Virus record (IMG/VR): IMGVR_UViG_3300037193_000230
Span: 1-54,428 of that record
Length of the DNA stretch: 54,428 bases
Strand: one strand, 5' to 3'
DNA from: a virus
Shown here: piece after piece, positions 22,263 to 30,504 of the stretch
Numbering within the stretch: position 1 is the stretch's first letter
How the letters are laid out: each line of letters opens with the position of its first letter
The notes under the pieces: model-generated
What the model saw: only the letters and a program-made list of their open reading frames with translations
What the model was told of the DNA's origin: nothing
The model's database searches: none
Translations under genes and position numbers: made by a program

Positions 22263-22476
22263 CTACGTGATCATCCTTGGTGGTAAGTGGTTTGGGATGC
22301 CCGGACTGGTGACAGGTTATGGTGCGGGGTTTGCGGACACCTACCGGGTCACCATCGGTGAAGAAGTGGAGACCTACCCCGGGGATCAGTTGGAGATGTT
22401 GTATCGACTCATGGAAGGTGAGTTCATTGCGGTGGAAGAACGAGAGGATGAAGGCGCTTCAGAAGGGGTGTCCTGA
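22246..22476 (+). CDS. Small KOW-like beta-barrel protein
   Basis: A 76-residue protein from ATG 22246 with GGTGGG. The layout of VNDYVIILGGKWFGMPGLV, then a variable loop and a strand with DQLEML, is that of a KOW/SH3-like barrel. Three later small proteins (24829, 25030, 25310) share it. The acidic tail is probably disordered. It may bind nucleic acid or protein. Confidence 0.65.
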   Translation: MFQVNDYVIILGGKWFGMPGLVTGYGAGFADTYRVTIGEEVETYPGDQLEMLYRLMEGEFIAVEEREDEGASEGVS

Positions 22477-22582
22477 TTATCCTAATATCCCAGACGACTG
22501 CCCGGACCCCGAGGCGTGTATGCAGGGTATTCCGTGCGAAATTGTGAGGAAGGCGGCAAAGGTTGAAGATTCTGACGGTTGA
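22448..22582 (+). CDS. Small Cys-rich protein
   Basis: A 44-residue frame from ATG 22448 overlapping both neighbours. Four Cys within residues 8-30 are embedded in Pro/Asp-rich sequence, consistent with a small metal-binding or disulfide fold. The ribosome site is close to the start, so translation is uncertain. Confidence 0.5.
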   Translation: MKALQKGCPDYPNIPDDCPDPEACMQGIPCEIVRKAAKVEDSDG

Positions 22583-23297
22583 TATCGAAACCAGCCCTCA
22601 TATGGGCTTCCATTTCGGGTTGTTCAATCAGAATTTCGGGTTGAACCAGATCGAAGAGTGGACCCGGGTTATCTGTTTCGCGGCCAAGTGGTACGGGGAA
22701 GACGAGGTGTTGTTCCACTCCGATTTCCATGATGGTCACAGCAACATGGTTCAGGAAGCCTACAACTTGGTTGACGAGGCTGACGTGTTGGTCACCTACA
22801 ACGGTGCGTCCTTCGACGTGAAGCACCTCAACCGGGAGTTCCTGTTGCTGGGTCTTGCGCCCCCGGCGGCTTACCAGCACATTGACCTTTACCAGGTCAA
22901 CCGGAAGCAGTTCCGGTTCGGGTCTACCAAGCTGGATCACCTGGCCCAGGAGCTGGGTGTGGGACAGAAGGTGAAGCACGAAGGGTTCGGCTTGTGGCTG
23001 GCCTGTCTGAACGGTGACATCGACGCGTGGAACCGGATGAGGGAGTATAACAAGGAGGATGTCAGGATCACCGAAGACGCATTCACCAAGCTGCGTCCTT
23101 GGATTCCGAATGCCCCTAACGTCAACCTCTACGACGAAACCGAACACCTCTGCCCGAGGTGTGGTAGTGAAGACCTCGAACGCCGTGGGTTCAGGTACAC
23201 AGGTATCGCAAAGTACCAGCGATTCCAGTGCCGGGATTGCCGGGGTTGGTCTTCGAGTGGTAAGGCGGAACAAATTTCCGAGCTGAGGAGCGCATAA
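22563..23297 (+). CDS. DnaQ-like 3'-5' exonuclease with C-terminal zinc ribbon
   Basis: A 244-residue protein from TTG 22563. RNase H-fold exonuclease motifs: VDIET (Exo I, Asp7 and Glu9), YNGASFDVKHL (Exo II) and YNKEDV (Exo III, Tyr-x3-Asp type). A C-terminal zinc ribbon has CPRCG near residue 198 and FQCRDC near residue 222. It probably degrades or proofreads DNA ends near the primase and polymerase. The TTG start has GAGGAAGG about 9 bases upstream. Confidence 0.85.
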   Translation: MKILTVDIETSPHMGFHFGLFNQNFGLNQIEEWTRVICFAAKWYGEDEVLFHSDFHDGHSNMVQEAYNLVDEADVLVTYNGASFDVKHLNREFLLLGLAPPAAYQHIDLYQVNRKQFRFGSTKLDHLAQELGVGQKVKHEGFGLWLACLNGDIDAWNRMREYNKEDVRITEDAFTKLRPWIPNAPNVNLYDETEHLCPRCGSEDLERRGFRYTGIAKYQRFQCRDCRGWSSSGKAEQISELRSA

Positions 23298-23312
23298 ACA
23301 GAGGGAGGTCTA

Positions 23313-23930
23313 ATGCTCAATCAGGACATCCCTGACGAGTTTTACGATAGGGTCGAACGAGTGGCCCGACAGGTTCAGAACAAATGGCCCACTCTGGAAT
23401 GGGAAGACATTCGCCAAGAAACGTGGTTGTATCTGGTAGAGCGTCGAACCCAGTTGCTTGTGGTTGTGTTTGACCCTGAGCAAGAAAAAATGCTACGGAA
23501 AATTGCCAGCGAGTGTGCCCAGAAGATGGCTCAAGAAAACGAGGTGGCTTGGGGCAAGTACGAATACGGAACTAAGCACGTTCGGTCCATGCTGGGTGCG
23601 GGGTTTCTGACCGACCACCGAATGGGTACGCTTTCTGAGCACCACGATTTGACCAACGGCATGAGGTCTCTTAAAGAAGAATACCCGAATCACTACGTTC
23701 GGATTATGGACAAGTACGGACCGGATGTAGAGCCGACCACTCTGTCAGGGGCGGAACGTATGTACCTGACCCGGGCGGTTGACAAGCTGACCGAGTTGAT
23801 GAACCGATACCGATTGATGCAAATTGTCGATCATATCGGACTCAATTCCGACGAACCAAGCCCGCCATTTGATGTCATCGAAGACATGTTCGGCGGAGAC
23901 GAAGAATTGTATTACTCAAACATGCACTAA
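23313..23930 (+). CDS. Sigma-70-like regulatory protein
   Basis: A 205-residue protein with AGGGAGG. Residues 20-45 (EWEDIRQETWLYLVER) resemble sigma region 2.1-2.2, and a later SGAERMYLTRAVDKLTELMNRYRL helix pair could correspond to region 4. The match is partial. If real, it could redirect host RNA polymerase to phage promoters. An alternative is a helical DNA-binding protein. Confidence 0.5.
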   Translation: MLNQDIPDEFYDRVERVARQVQNKWPTLEWEDIRQETWLYLVERRTQLLVVVFDPEQEKMLRKIASECAQKMAQENEVAWGKYEYGTKHVRSMLGAGFLTDHRMGTLSEHHDLTNGMRSLKEEYPNHYVRIMDKYGPDVEPTTLSGAERMYLTRAVDKLTELMNRYRLMQIVDHIGLNSDEPSPPFDVIEDMFGGDEELYYSNMH

Positions 23931-23946
23931 CAAAGGAGAGAAAACT

Positions 23947-24531
23947 ATGGCAGCACGTAAGGCGAACACGACCTTTGGTAACCCCTTCGGGAACGACAAC
24001 CCCGATGAGGCTCAGACCGAAGTCACTTCAGCCCCGGCTGAAGACACCCCGCCGTGGGGTGATGAGAAGGGCGACTCCAAGGAGGAGAAGCCTGCCGGTA
24101 CGGTGAAGGTCAAGGTTACTCCGGAGATCGGGGAGGTTGACCTGAGTGGCAACAAGATCACGCTGACCCTCAAGGCGGGGCTGAACAACGCTCCTTGGGT
24201 GGTGCTCCACGGAGCAGACGCGGCGGATCTTCTCACCACGATGAGCGATCCAAACTTCACTAAGCTTCTGGCATGGGCCAACAAGGCGGGCCAGACGTTC
24301 AGTGAGGGTTGGAACCCTCCTGCCCCTACCCAGAACACCAGCCAGGCTGCTTCACAGCCTCAGGGGCGTCCTCAGGCGGCAACTCAGGCCCCTAACAATG
24401 ACACCCGCTACTGCAAGCACGGTGAGATGCAGTACCGGACCGGTTCCAAGAACGGCAAGACGTGGAAGGGCTTCTTCTGCCCCACTGAGAAGGGCACGCC
24501 CGACCAGTGCTCTCCCGAGTTCATCCGATAG
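23947..24531 (+). CDS. Candidate ssDNA-binding protein with C-terminal zinc site
   Basis: A 194-residue protein with AAGGAGAG. An acidic, disordered N-terminus is followed by a beta-rich core (about 55-115), a Gln/Pro linker and a C-terminal CKHGEM...GFFC...CSPEF cluster that probably binds zinc. Proteins with this tail are common next to actinophage replication genes. An SSB-like or recombination-mediator role is inferred. It is followed by a terminator. Confidence 0.55.
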   Translation: MAARKANTTFGNPFGNDNPDEAQTEVTSAPAEDTPPWGDEKGDSKEEKPAGTVKVKVTPEIGEVDLSGNKITLTLKAGLNNAPWVVLHGADAADLLTTMSDPNFTKLLAWANKAGQTFSEGWNPPAPTQNTSQAASQPQGRPQAATQAPNNDTRYCKHGEMQYRTGSKNGKTWKGFFCPTEKGTPDQCSPEFIR

Positions 24532-24541
24532 CACTTAAACC

Positions 24542-24570
24542 GGACGGGGGCTTCACGGCCCCCGTCCTTC
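24542..24570 (+). terminator. Rho-independent terminator or attenuator
   Basis: GGACGGGGGC (24542-24551) pairs perfectly with GCCCCCGTCC (24558-24567), then TTC. The T-tract is short, so some read-through to the polymerase operon is likely. Confidence 0.7.
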
Positions 24571-24584
24571 ACCCAAGGAGAACC

Positions 24585-24749
24585 ATGCTGCTTTCACAGA
24601 TCGCACGTAAGGTGGCCGAAGACATTCTGGTCGGGACCGAATTCGAAACGATCGAGCTTTTGGCTTTGACCCATGACAGGGACCTTCGAGCAGACGAGAT
24701 TGACGAAATCTACGAGCTGATCACCGAAGGTGGCGTTGTGCTGCTATGA
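24585..24749 (+). CDS. Small hypothetical protein
   Basis: A 54-residue helical acidic protein with AAGGAG directly after the terminator. It overlaps the next ATG by four bases. No family recognised. Confidence 0.7.
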   Translation: MLLSQIARKVAEDILVGTEFETIELLALTHDRDLRADEIDEIYELITEGGVVLL

Positions 24750-24826
24750 GAGAAGACCCGGTGGTGCAAACCGAAGAAGAGTTTCACGACAAATACGTTC
24801 CCATCAAGATACCTAAGGACGACTGA
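24746..24826 (+). CDS. Very small acidic protein
   Basis: A 26-residue frame coupled by ATGA to the previous gene and placed two bases before the next ATG. Codon use resembles its neighbours. It may be a genuine mini-protein or only a coupling device. Confidence 0.45.
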   Translation: MREDPVVQTEEEFHDKYVPIKIPKDD

Positions 24827-24828
24827 AC

Positions 24829-25017
24829 ATGTTTCATGAGGGTGACCGTGTGGTGATTACCAACCCGGTGATCGGGTCTTTGGACGGCTACACCGGGTTG
24901 GTCGAGATGACCAGGGATAGTTACACCCCGTACGGGGTTCGACTGGATGCCAATGGAGAGTTGTGGTTCTTCTCCGAAGATGAGCTTTCCCGAGGCAATG
25001 GGAGTTACATTTACTAG
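24829..25017 (+). CDS. Small KOW-like beta-barrel protein
   Basis: A 62-residue protein with AAGGA upstream. The opening FHEGDRVVIT...GLVEM and a final SEDEL box mirror the barrel proteins at 22246, 25030 and 25310. Probably a single SH3-like barrel; ligand unknown. Confidence 0.7.
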   Translation: MFHEGDRVVITNPVIGSLDGYTGLVEMTRDSYTPYGVRLDANGELWFFSEDELSRGNGSYIY

Positions 25018-25029
25018 CAAGGAGTACAC

Positions 25030-25323
25030 ATGGCACTGAAATACGTACTTGGGGATCGCGTCCTGGCACTGGGTAGACCCGGAGTCGTGGCGGAGCTGTC
25101 CGAAGACCTCAATGCGGCTTACCCTTATCGCATATCGTTTGTGGGTTCTGCCGACAAGCTGTTGTACGCAGAAAGAGAGTTGGAACCCATGCCGGATCAG
25201 GGATCGGATGCGGTGTGGGAGGCCATGGCTTACTCTTATTGGAAGCAGTGGCGAGAGACGCAAGATAAAATGGACGAACTAAAACTGAAGATACGGGGGT
25301 TGATCGAAGATGCCTTTGCCTGA
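25030..25323 (+). CDS. KOW-like barrel with helical tail
   Basis: A 97-residue protein with CAAGGAG. Residues 1-52 repeat the barrel plan (LGDRVLALGRPGVVAEL...ERELEPM), followed by a long charged helix. It overlaps the next start by 14 bases. Confidence 0.7.
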   Translation: MALKYVLGDRVLALGRPGVVAELSEDLNAAYPYRISFVGSADKLLYAERELEPMPDQGSDAVWEAMAYSYWKQWRETQDKMDELKLKIRGLIEDAFA

Positions 25324-25489
25324 CATTGGTTCCAGGGTCCAGATTGTTCGAGTGGAAGACCCTGACCTGAAGCAGTTCATCGGATTTCAGGGGGCTATCA
25401 TCGAATTCAGGGGTGATAAGATCCTTATTCGACTGGATGGGCTTCCCCACCCGATGGAGTTCACGACTCGGGACGTTGTATTGCTTTAA
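25310..25489 (+). CDS. Small KOW-like beta-barrel protein
   Basis: A 59-residue protein from ATG 25310: GSRVQIVR...FIGFQGAIIEF...TTRDVVLL. The Phe-x-Gly-x-x-Gly turn and the end strand fit the same barrel family. It directly precedes the DNA polymerase gene. Confidence 0.65.
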   Translation: MPLPDIGSRVQIVRVEDPDLKQFIGFQGAIIEFRGDKILIRLDGLPHPMEFTTRDVVLL

Positions 25490-25500
25490 CGGGAGGATGA

Positions 25501-27324
25501 ATGAAGGGAACACTTGTATTCGATATCGAGTCCCATGAAGCTGACGCCATCCACTGGATGAAGCCGGAAGAGTTTGTCAGGCTTAGTGGTTATAAGTGGG
25601 TAGGTAAGGATCAAGTGTTCCTGACCTCCGACTTGGAAGAGCTTCGGGAAGTCATCCGTTCGGCCAGGTATTTGATCGGCCACAACATCATCATGTTCGA
25701 CTTGCCCGCCATCTTCGGACCCGATTCGGACGAGTGGTTGGAGCTAGTGGATTCGGGGAGAGTTCTGGATACCTGGGTTCATGCGACCCAGGTAAATCCT
25801 GCTCCGTATACCTACATCAACCGTTTCGGCAAGAAGGCATTGGCCGATAAGCCCGAGAAGATGAAGGCGTGGTACGGCCTGGACGAACAGGCCCACCAAT
25901 TGGGGGTTGTGGGTAAGACCCAGAGCCTGGCTGATCTTGCCAAGGAGTTCGGAGACCCCTCACTTCCGGCCAAGCTCCGACTGAAGGACGGCTTCGGCAA
26001 GATCCCGGTGGACGATGAGAGGTACCGAGACTACCTACGGGGCGACGTATTGGCCTCTGAAGCGGTCGCTGAGGCTCTGTTGGCCAAGGGTGAGGTCACC
26101 GACTACATCTTCCGTGAGCACCGCATCCAGAGCCGTGCAGCAGTCATCCACTTCAACGGGTTGCGGGTCGATCAGGAGAAGGCTCAGGCCCGGGTAGACG
26201 AGTTGGCCGAACGTCGGCAGGTGATTCTGGATGAGTTGGTGGAGAAGTACGACTTCCCCACCGAAGGAAAGGCCCCTTGGTCTACCACCGAGGGTAAGGA
26301 AGCCATCATGGCAGCCTTGGCCGATCACGGGATCACCCCCAAGACGGTAAAGAACTGGACCAGGACGGCTACGGGTAATCTCTCCTTGGGCGGAGACGTT
26401 CTGAAGGAAATCACCAAGGGAACACCCGCTGAGGATCTGGGTATTGCCTTGGCCGAACTGAAGGGCCAGAGGTCGTTGGCCCAACTCGCTCTTGATTCCA
26501 TGTACCCGGACGGATTTGTTCACCCAGAAATCACTATGCTCCAAAGGTCGGGAAGGTGGTCCACCACCAAGCCCGGGTTGACCGTATGGACAGCCCGTGG
26601 TCCCGGGGCCAAGGAGAAGGAGTACTTCATACCCGACTCCGAAGACCACGTGTTGCTGGAAATCGACTACTCCAACGCAGACGCACGGGGTGTGGCTTCC
26701 ATCAGTGGTGACAAGGAGTACGCCAAGCGGTTCGAACCCGGTCAGGATGGTCACCTCATCAACGCATTGATTGCGTGGGGTGAAAAAGCTGTGCTGGCCA
26801 GCGATGAATCCAAGAAAAAGTACCGCCAGATGGCAAAGCCTCTGGGTCATGGTTGGGGGTACTCGGCACGGGCCAAGAAGTTGGCAGCCCAGACGGGAAC
26901 CCCGTTGGCAGACACTGAACGATTTGTCAACAACATGGATGCACAGTTCAAGTTCGTAGTGGGGTGGCAGAACCGGGTTCGACAGGAGGGTTACCGAGGC
27001 TATGTGACCAACCTGTGGGGTCGTAAGATGAAGATCGAAGACGGACGTGCTTACACACAGGCTCCAGCCCTTATCGGTCAGTCCACGACAAGGGAGATCG
27101 TGTGTGACGCTCTGCTTCGAATGCCTTATCACATCCTGAGGATGGTCAAGGCTCAGATCCATGACGCCCTGTTGTTCTCGGTGCCTCGGAAGTTCTACGA
27201 GGATGCCAAGAAGTACCTATGTGACCTGATGTTTGCTGTCCTGGACCCGCCACGCGGGTTGAGAATGGAATTCCCGGTGGAAGCCGGGCCCCCAGGAAAC
27301 AACTGGTACGAAGCTGGTCACTGA
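25501..27324 (+). CDS. DNA polymerase I, family A
   Basis: A 607-residue replicative polymerase with a 3'-5' exonuclease domain. Exonuclease: FDIES (Asp8, Glu10), GHNIIMFDL, and YRDYLRGD. Polymerase motif A is EIDYSNADARG with Asp389, motif B is RQMAKPLGHGWGYS from Arg442, and motif C is QIHDALLFSVP with His554-Asp555. Motif C has Ala where most family members have Glu, and motif B has His-Gly where a Phe-Gly is usual; both look like phage-type variants. GGGAGG lies before the ATG. Confidence 0.93.
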   Translation: MKGTLVFDIESHEADAIHWMKPEEFVRLSGYKWVGKDQVFLTSDLEELREVIRSARYLIGHNIIMFDLPAIFGPDSDEWLELVDSGRVLDTWVHATQVNPAPYTYINRFGKKALADKPEKMKAWYGLDEQAHQLGVVGKTQSLADLAKEFGDPSLPAKLRLKDGFGKIPVDDERYRDYLRGDVLASEAVAEALLAKGEVTDYIFREHRIQSRAAVIHFNGLRVDQEKAQARVDELAERRQVILDELVEKYDFPTEGKAPWSTTEGKEAIMAALADHGITPKTVKNWTRTATGNLSLGGDVLKEITKGTPAEDLGIALAELKGQRSLAQLALDSMYPDGFVHPEITMLQRSGRWSTTKPGLTVWTARGPGAKEKEYFIPDSEDHVLLEIDYSNADARGVASISGDKEYAKRFEPGQDGHLINALIAWGEKAVLASDESKKKYRQMAKPLGHGWGYSARAKKLAAQTGTPLADTERFVNNMDAQFKFVVGWQNRVRQEGYRGYVTNLWGRKMKIEDGRAYTQAPALIGQSTTREIVCDALLRMPYHILRMVKAQIHDALLFSVPRKFYEDAKKYLCDLMFAVLDPPRGLRMEFPVEAGPPGNNWYEAGH

Positions 27325-27482
27325 TGAACATACCCAACGACTGGAGTTGTGAACACAAGAACGGACTGGAAGTTCTTCGGGATGGCGCAGGCACGTATTG
27401 GTTGGTCTGCGCCAACCCCGACTGTAGACAAATGTTGAAAACCATATCCGAGAAGGATGCCGACGAAGCCAGGAGGAATTGA
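27324..27482 (+). CDS. Small zinc-ribbon-like protein
   Basis: A 52-residue protein with TGATG coupling to the polymerase gene. Cys9-x-His11 and Cys29-x4-Cys34 could bind one zinc ion. No family recognised. Confidence 0.7.
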   Translation: MNIPNDWSCEHKNGLEVLRDGAGTYWLVCANPDCRQMLKTISEKDADEARRN

Positions 27483-27823
27483 TGTCCGACCAAGTCAGTG
27501 GTAAGGCGTACGTAGGGTACTCGTCAAACAACTCAGGCGGGTACTGGTGGTTGAGTGACCGGGACTGGGAGGCTCTGGAAGAGGCTGGTTGGGTTGTGGA
27601 TTGGGTCAAGAGCGACCCTGCCATGAAGGGGCTTCGTGACGCGAACGGGACGTGGTTGGGTGCCAAGGCCACCAACGCCAAGCGTTATGGTCTGCCACTG
27701 GAACTGGCCATTGCCGAGTGGTCCATGATCACGGGGCAGTCTGCTGAGGACGAGGGTTGCGATTGTTGCGGCCAGCCTCACAACTTTTACTCTTACGACG
27801 AGAACGGGCGGATGATCTGGTGA
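27482..27823 (+). CDS. Hypothetical protein with CDCCG motif
   Basis: A 113-residue protein with AGGAGG; ATG 27482 overlaps the previous stop. Trp-rich N-terminal half, a helix, then EGCDCCGQPH, a Cys/His cluster that may bind metal. No function known. Confidence 0.75.
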   Translation: MSDQVSGKAYVGYSSNNSGGYWWLSDRDWEALEEAGWVVDWVKSDPAMKGLRDANGTWLGAKATNAKRYGLPLELAIAEWSMITGQSAEDEGCDCCGQPHNFYSYDENGRMIW

Positions 27824-27924
27824 GTGCGTGTGAACACCTTATGTGGCGTAGGGGCAGCAACGGAAGCATTGTTTGTGCGGACTGTGGAGAAGTCATTTCC
27901 AAGGGGAGGTCTTGTCATGAGTGA
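27820..27924 (+). CDS. Mini zinc-ribbon protein
   Basis: A 34-residue protein from GTG 27820 with a four-base overlap. Cys4-x-His6 and Cys19-x2-Cys22 (CADCGEV) form a typical one-zinc ribbon. It overlaps the start of the second RNA ligase. Confidence 0.6.
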   Translation: MSACEHLMWRRGSNGSIVCADCGEVISKGRSCHE

Positions 27925-28648
27925 TATCGACACGTTTGGTGAGTTCAAGAAGTGGGGTTCCACTCCGCGCTTCCACAAGGGTCTTCATATCACGATGAAG
28001 ATTGACGGTACCAATGGGGGTGTCAGTGTCGAGTTCGTAGAGCCGGCCGACATTTCCTGGCATTACTCGGGTCAGATTCCGGAGGATGCGATCTGGGTTC
28101 CCGCGTGGGTGGATGGTGAGCCCCACAAGGAGCTGGGCTACCTGGTCCGTGCTCAGTCCCGTAAGCGGATCATCACGCCTACCAACGACAACTTCGGCTT
28201 TGCCAGGTGGGTGTGGGACAACGCCGAGAAGCTTGCCAATCTCCTGGGAATGGGCTACCACTACGGTGAGTGGTACGGTGAGGGCATCCAGGGCAACCCC
28301 ATGGGCGTTGCAGGCCGAAAGTGGGCACTGTTCAACACCTGGCATTGGGCGCGTCCTGAGAACGCCATTGCTCTGAAGAACAGCGGCATCCCGGGCATCA
28401 CGCATGTTCCGGTTCTTCATGACGAGCAGATCCACGGTCCGGCCGACTACACCACGATTCCTAACATCATGCTGGACCTTCCGATGTTGGGCGACCTGGT
28501 GGATGGTTACCGTACTCACCCCACGTCCCGCAAGATGGACAGCCACATGGTGAAGGACCCCGAGGGTATCATCGTGTGGCACCGGGAGACCCAGCAGAAG
28601 TACAAGATCCTTCTGCACAACGATTCTCTTCACAAGGGGCAGCAGTGA
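27917..28648 (+). CDS. Second RNA ligase (Rnl2-like nucleotidyltransferase)
   Basis: A 243-residue protein with GGGGAGG before ATG 27917. Motif I is MKIDGTN with Lys28. GEWYGEGIQG matches motif III, and EGIIVWHRETQQKYKI gives motifs IV and V with their Glu and Lys. It lacks a clear C-terminal domain, so it is shorter than T4 Rnl2. Together with the Rnl1-like enzyme at 12924 the phage has two distinct RNA ligases, perhaps for different break types. Confidence 0.8.
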   Translation: MSDIDTFGEFKKWGSTPRFHKGLHITMKIDGTNGGVSVEFVEPADISWHYSGQIPEDAIWVPAWVDGEPHKELGYLVRAQSRKRIITPTNDNFGFARWVWDNAEKLANLLGMGYHYGEWYGEGIQGNPMGVAGRKWALFNTWHWARPENAIALKNSGIPGITHVPVLHDEQIHGPADYTTIPNIMLDLPMLGDLVDGYRTHPTSRKMDSHMVKDPEGIIVWHRETQQKYKILLHNDSLHKGQQ

Positions 28649-28806
28649 AGGGAGGCCAGTTCAGGAAGAGTGGTTCTAAGAAATCGGCCAACGTAATTCT
28701 TCCTACCGTGGTGGATAAGTGTAGGTGGTGTGGTACCATTCAGAACAAGCACGCCCGCAATTGCCCCAACCACCCTCGAAACCTGCCTACCGAGGAGGAC
28801 GAGTGA
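28645..28806 (+). CDS. Small zinc-knuckle protein
   Basis: A 53-residue protein from GTG 28645 coupled to the ligase stop. A basic N-terminus is followed by CRWCG and Cys-x2-His, a likely zinc site. No family recognised. Confidence 0.65.
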   Translation: MKGGQFRKSGSKKSANVILPTVVDKCRWCGTIQNKHARNCPNHPRNLPTEEDE

Positions 28807-28991
28807 ACCACACTCAGTGTAAGATCGTCAGTGCCGAAGACAAGCATGAGCCCCAGGGAAACAAGTACTTCAAGATTTACCGGTACTTTTACTGCCAGCA
28901 CGGGGAAGTGGTCAGCAACGAATTCATCGACAACTATGTCGAAGGAAACATCGCGGGTGCCTACCAAGAGGAGTGGGGTAAGCATGGCTAA
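28803..28991 (+). CDS. Small hypothetical protein
   Basis: A 62-residue protein from GTG 28803, four-base overlap. Tyr/Phe-rich with a Cys-x-His (CQHG). It may bind metal with its other Cys; function unknown. Confidence 0.7.
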   Translation: MNHTQCKIVSAEDKHEPQGNKYFKIYRYFYCQHGEVVSNEFIDNYVEGNIAGAYQEEWGKHG

Positions 28992-29160
28992 GCACAGGAA
29001 GCCGATAACCTCTTTCGATGAGCTTCACGAGGAGATGGTAGCCCAGGGTCTGTTGAGGGGCCGTGGCGTCACTATTCGTCGTGGCTCTGTCCACGAGGTT
29101 GACAGGAGCGATACGGATCTGTTGGAGCTAGGATCACGGGTTGCGGAGGAGCTAAACTGA
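28984..29160 (+). CDS. Small hypothetical protein
   Basis: A 58-residue protein overlapping both neighbours. Basic first half with an Arg-Gly-Arg-Gly stretch, acidic helix at the end. No family recognised. Confidence 0.7.
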   Translation: MAKHRKPITSFDELHEEMVAQGLLRGRGVTIRRGSVHEVDRSDTDLLELGSRVAEELN

Positions 29161-29336
29161 TGGGCCGTAAGGCACAGATCGTTTTCCACTACATGAAGCC
29201 TCGGACCAAGACGCGGGTTGTCACCCTGCCCGACGATTGGGACGACTACAACAAGGCTGAGCGGGACGAGTTCTTCCGGGATGAGTGTCCGGTTCCCGAC
29301 TGGGAGCTGGATCGGTTCGAAGTGGTTGTGCATTGA
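29160..29336 (+). CDS. Small hypothetical protein
   Basis: A 58-residue protein from ATG 29160 that shares one base with the previous stop. Basic N-terminal strand, acidic helical centre with Asp/Trp residues. It overlaps the next start by four bases. Confidence 0.7.
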   Translation: MGRKAQIVFHYMKPRTKTRVVTLPDDWDDYNKAERDEFFRDECPVPDWELDRFEVVVH

Positions 29337-29566
29337 GCGTGTGGTGGTCGGTAGTCCTGACTGCGGTTGGGGCTACCGCTACCTTCCTTACTTTCAGAAA
29401 GAAGTGGTACGGAGCCGCTTTGGGTTTGATAGCTCAATTCCTTTGGCTGGTCTACGCTATTGTTACCAGACAATGGGGGTTCCTGGGATCTGTAATGGTG
29501 TATGGCACCCTGAATTTTTGGGGAATGATGTCTTGGCGAAAGGAGAAAACCGATGCCGGTAAGTGA
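29333..29566 (+). CDS. Membrane protein resembling a half-size PnuC
   Basis: A 77-residue protein from TTG 29333. Three hydrophobic stretches with Trp and short charged loops (FRKKWYG, TRQWG, WRKEK) recall the repeat unit of nicotinamide riboside transporters. Such short PnuC-like proteins are common in actinophages; transport is unproven. Confidence 0.6.
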   Translation: MSVWWSVVLTAVGATATFLTFRKKWYGAALGLIAQFLWLVYAIVTRQWGFLGSVMVYGTLNFWGMMSWRKEKTDAGK

Positions 29567-30083
29567 TGCTGAGGGTAAGAGCTGGATTAGAGGGACGCTG
29601 AAGGACTTGGATGTGAAGCCCTACGTGGTGTACGACTTGGGGGCCGGGGCTGGTACTTACGCCAAGCTGCTGATGGATGACTTCCCTACCGCTGAGTGGG
29701 TGGCAGTGGAAATCTTTGAGCCCTACATCAAGCAGTACGGCCTGGAAAAGCTGTATGACCGGGTCATCCCGGGTGATCTCATGGACGTGGAATACCCCAA
29801 GCGCCGGGAAGACGGCATGGTGATTGTCGGGGATGTCCTCGAACACCTCATCGAAGAGGAAGCCCATACTCTTATCGAGTACTTGAAGGATCGGTTCGCG
29901 GTTATCGTATTGAGTCTGCCGATTGTTCACTCGCCCCAGGGTGAGGTTAACGGGAACATCCACGAGACCCACTTGAAGGACTGGTCTTTCCGAGAGGCCA
30001 AGGAACTGATGGACGGCACCAGGTACGACTTCAAGGGCCACACCATCGGGGCATTCATCTGGTTGAGGTCTGAACATCGCTAG
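29553..30083 (+). CDS. SAM-dependent methyltransferase
   Basis: A 176-residue class I methyltransferase. Motif I is VYDLGAGAGTY, the acidic end of strand 2 is AVEIFEP, a GDLMD follows, and GDVLEHL marks motif IV. No target-recognition domain or DPPY-type DNA motif is seen, so the substrate is probably not a DNA base; RNA, a small molecule or a protein is possible. Confidence 0.82.
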   Translation: MPVSDAEGKSWIRGTLKDLDVKPYVVYDLGAGAGTYAKLLMDDFPTAEWVAVEIFEPYIKQYGLEKLYDRVIPGDLMDVEYPKRREDGMVIVGDVLEHLIEEEAHTLIEYLKDRFAVIVLSLPIVHSPQGEVNGNIHETHLKDWSFREAKELMDGTRYDFKGHTIGAFIWLRSEHR

Positions 30084-30091
30084 GAGGTTTT

Positions 30092-30343
30092 ATGCCCAGG
30101 AAGGAACCCAAGGGCGGCTTCATGCACGGCTCCAGCGGATACGACAACTACGGATGTAGGTGTGATGTCTGCCGTGCGGGTAATGCTGCCAAGCAGAAGC
30201 GTATTCGAGAAAGCAACCGTGAAGAGCGGGAGTTGGTTGACGGGGTATGGGTTCACCCGCTGGCCACACATGGCACACTGACTGGTTACCAGTACTACAA
30301 GTGCCGTTGTCGGGATTGTACACGAGCATCAAGGGAGGCGTAA
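30092..30343 (+). CDS. CRC-motif zinc protein, copy 1
   Basis: An 83-residue basic protein with CTAGGAGG. Two internal repeats of His-Gly-x2-Gly-Tyr-x4-5-Cys-Arg-Cys-x2-Cys, each suited to one zinc. Its paralogue lies at 30600. Proteins of this type are frequent in actinophages; function unknown, nucleic-acid binding likely. Confidence 0.78.
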   Translation: MPRKEPKGGFMHGSSGYDNYGCRCDVCRAGNAAKQKRIRESNREERELVDGVWVHPLATHGTLTGYQYYKCRCRDCTRASREA

Positions 30344-30504
30344 TGGACTACGAAGAGCCCGTCATGACCACTCAGACGGCCCAAGACCTGGTGGATTACC
30401 ACGGCTTGGATTCCAAGCGAGCGTCCGAACTGGTGGGGTTGACCTACCAGCAGGCAGCAGTTCAGATCGGTAAGTGGTTGCGTGAAGCCGAAAAGAACCT
30501 ATAA
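30343..30504 (+). CDS. Small helical protein
   Basis: A 53-residue protein with TAATG coupling and AAGGGAGG. A helix-turn-helix-like arrangement (SKRASELVGLTYQQAAVQIGKWL) may bind DNA. No named family. Confidence 0.65.
   Translation: MDYEEPVMTTQTAQDLVDYHGLDSKRASELVGLTYQQAAVQIGKWLREAEKNL

Noticed and set aside
26035-27162. A 375-codon minus-strand frame
   Set aside because: It lies wholly antisense to the DNA polymerase gene and shows no domain or ribosome site.
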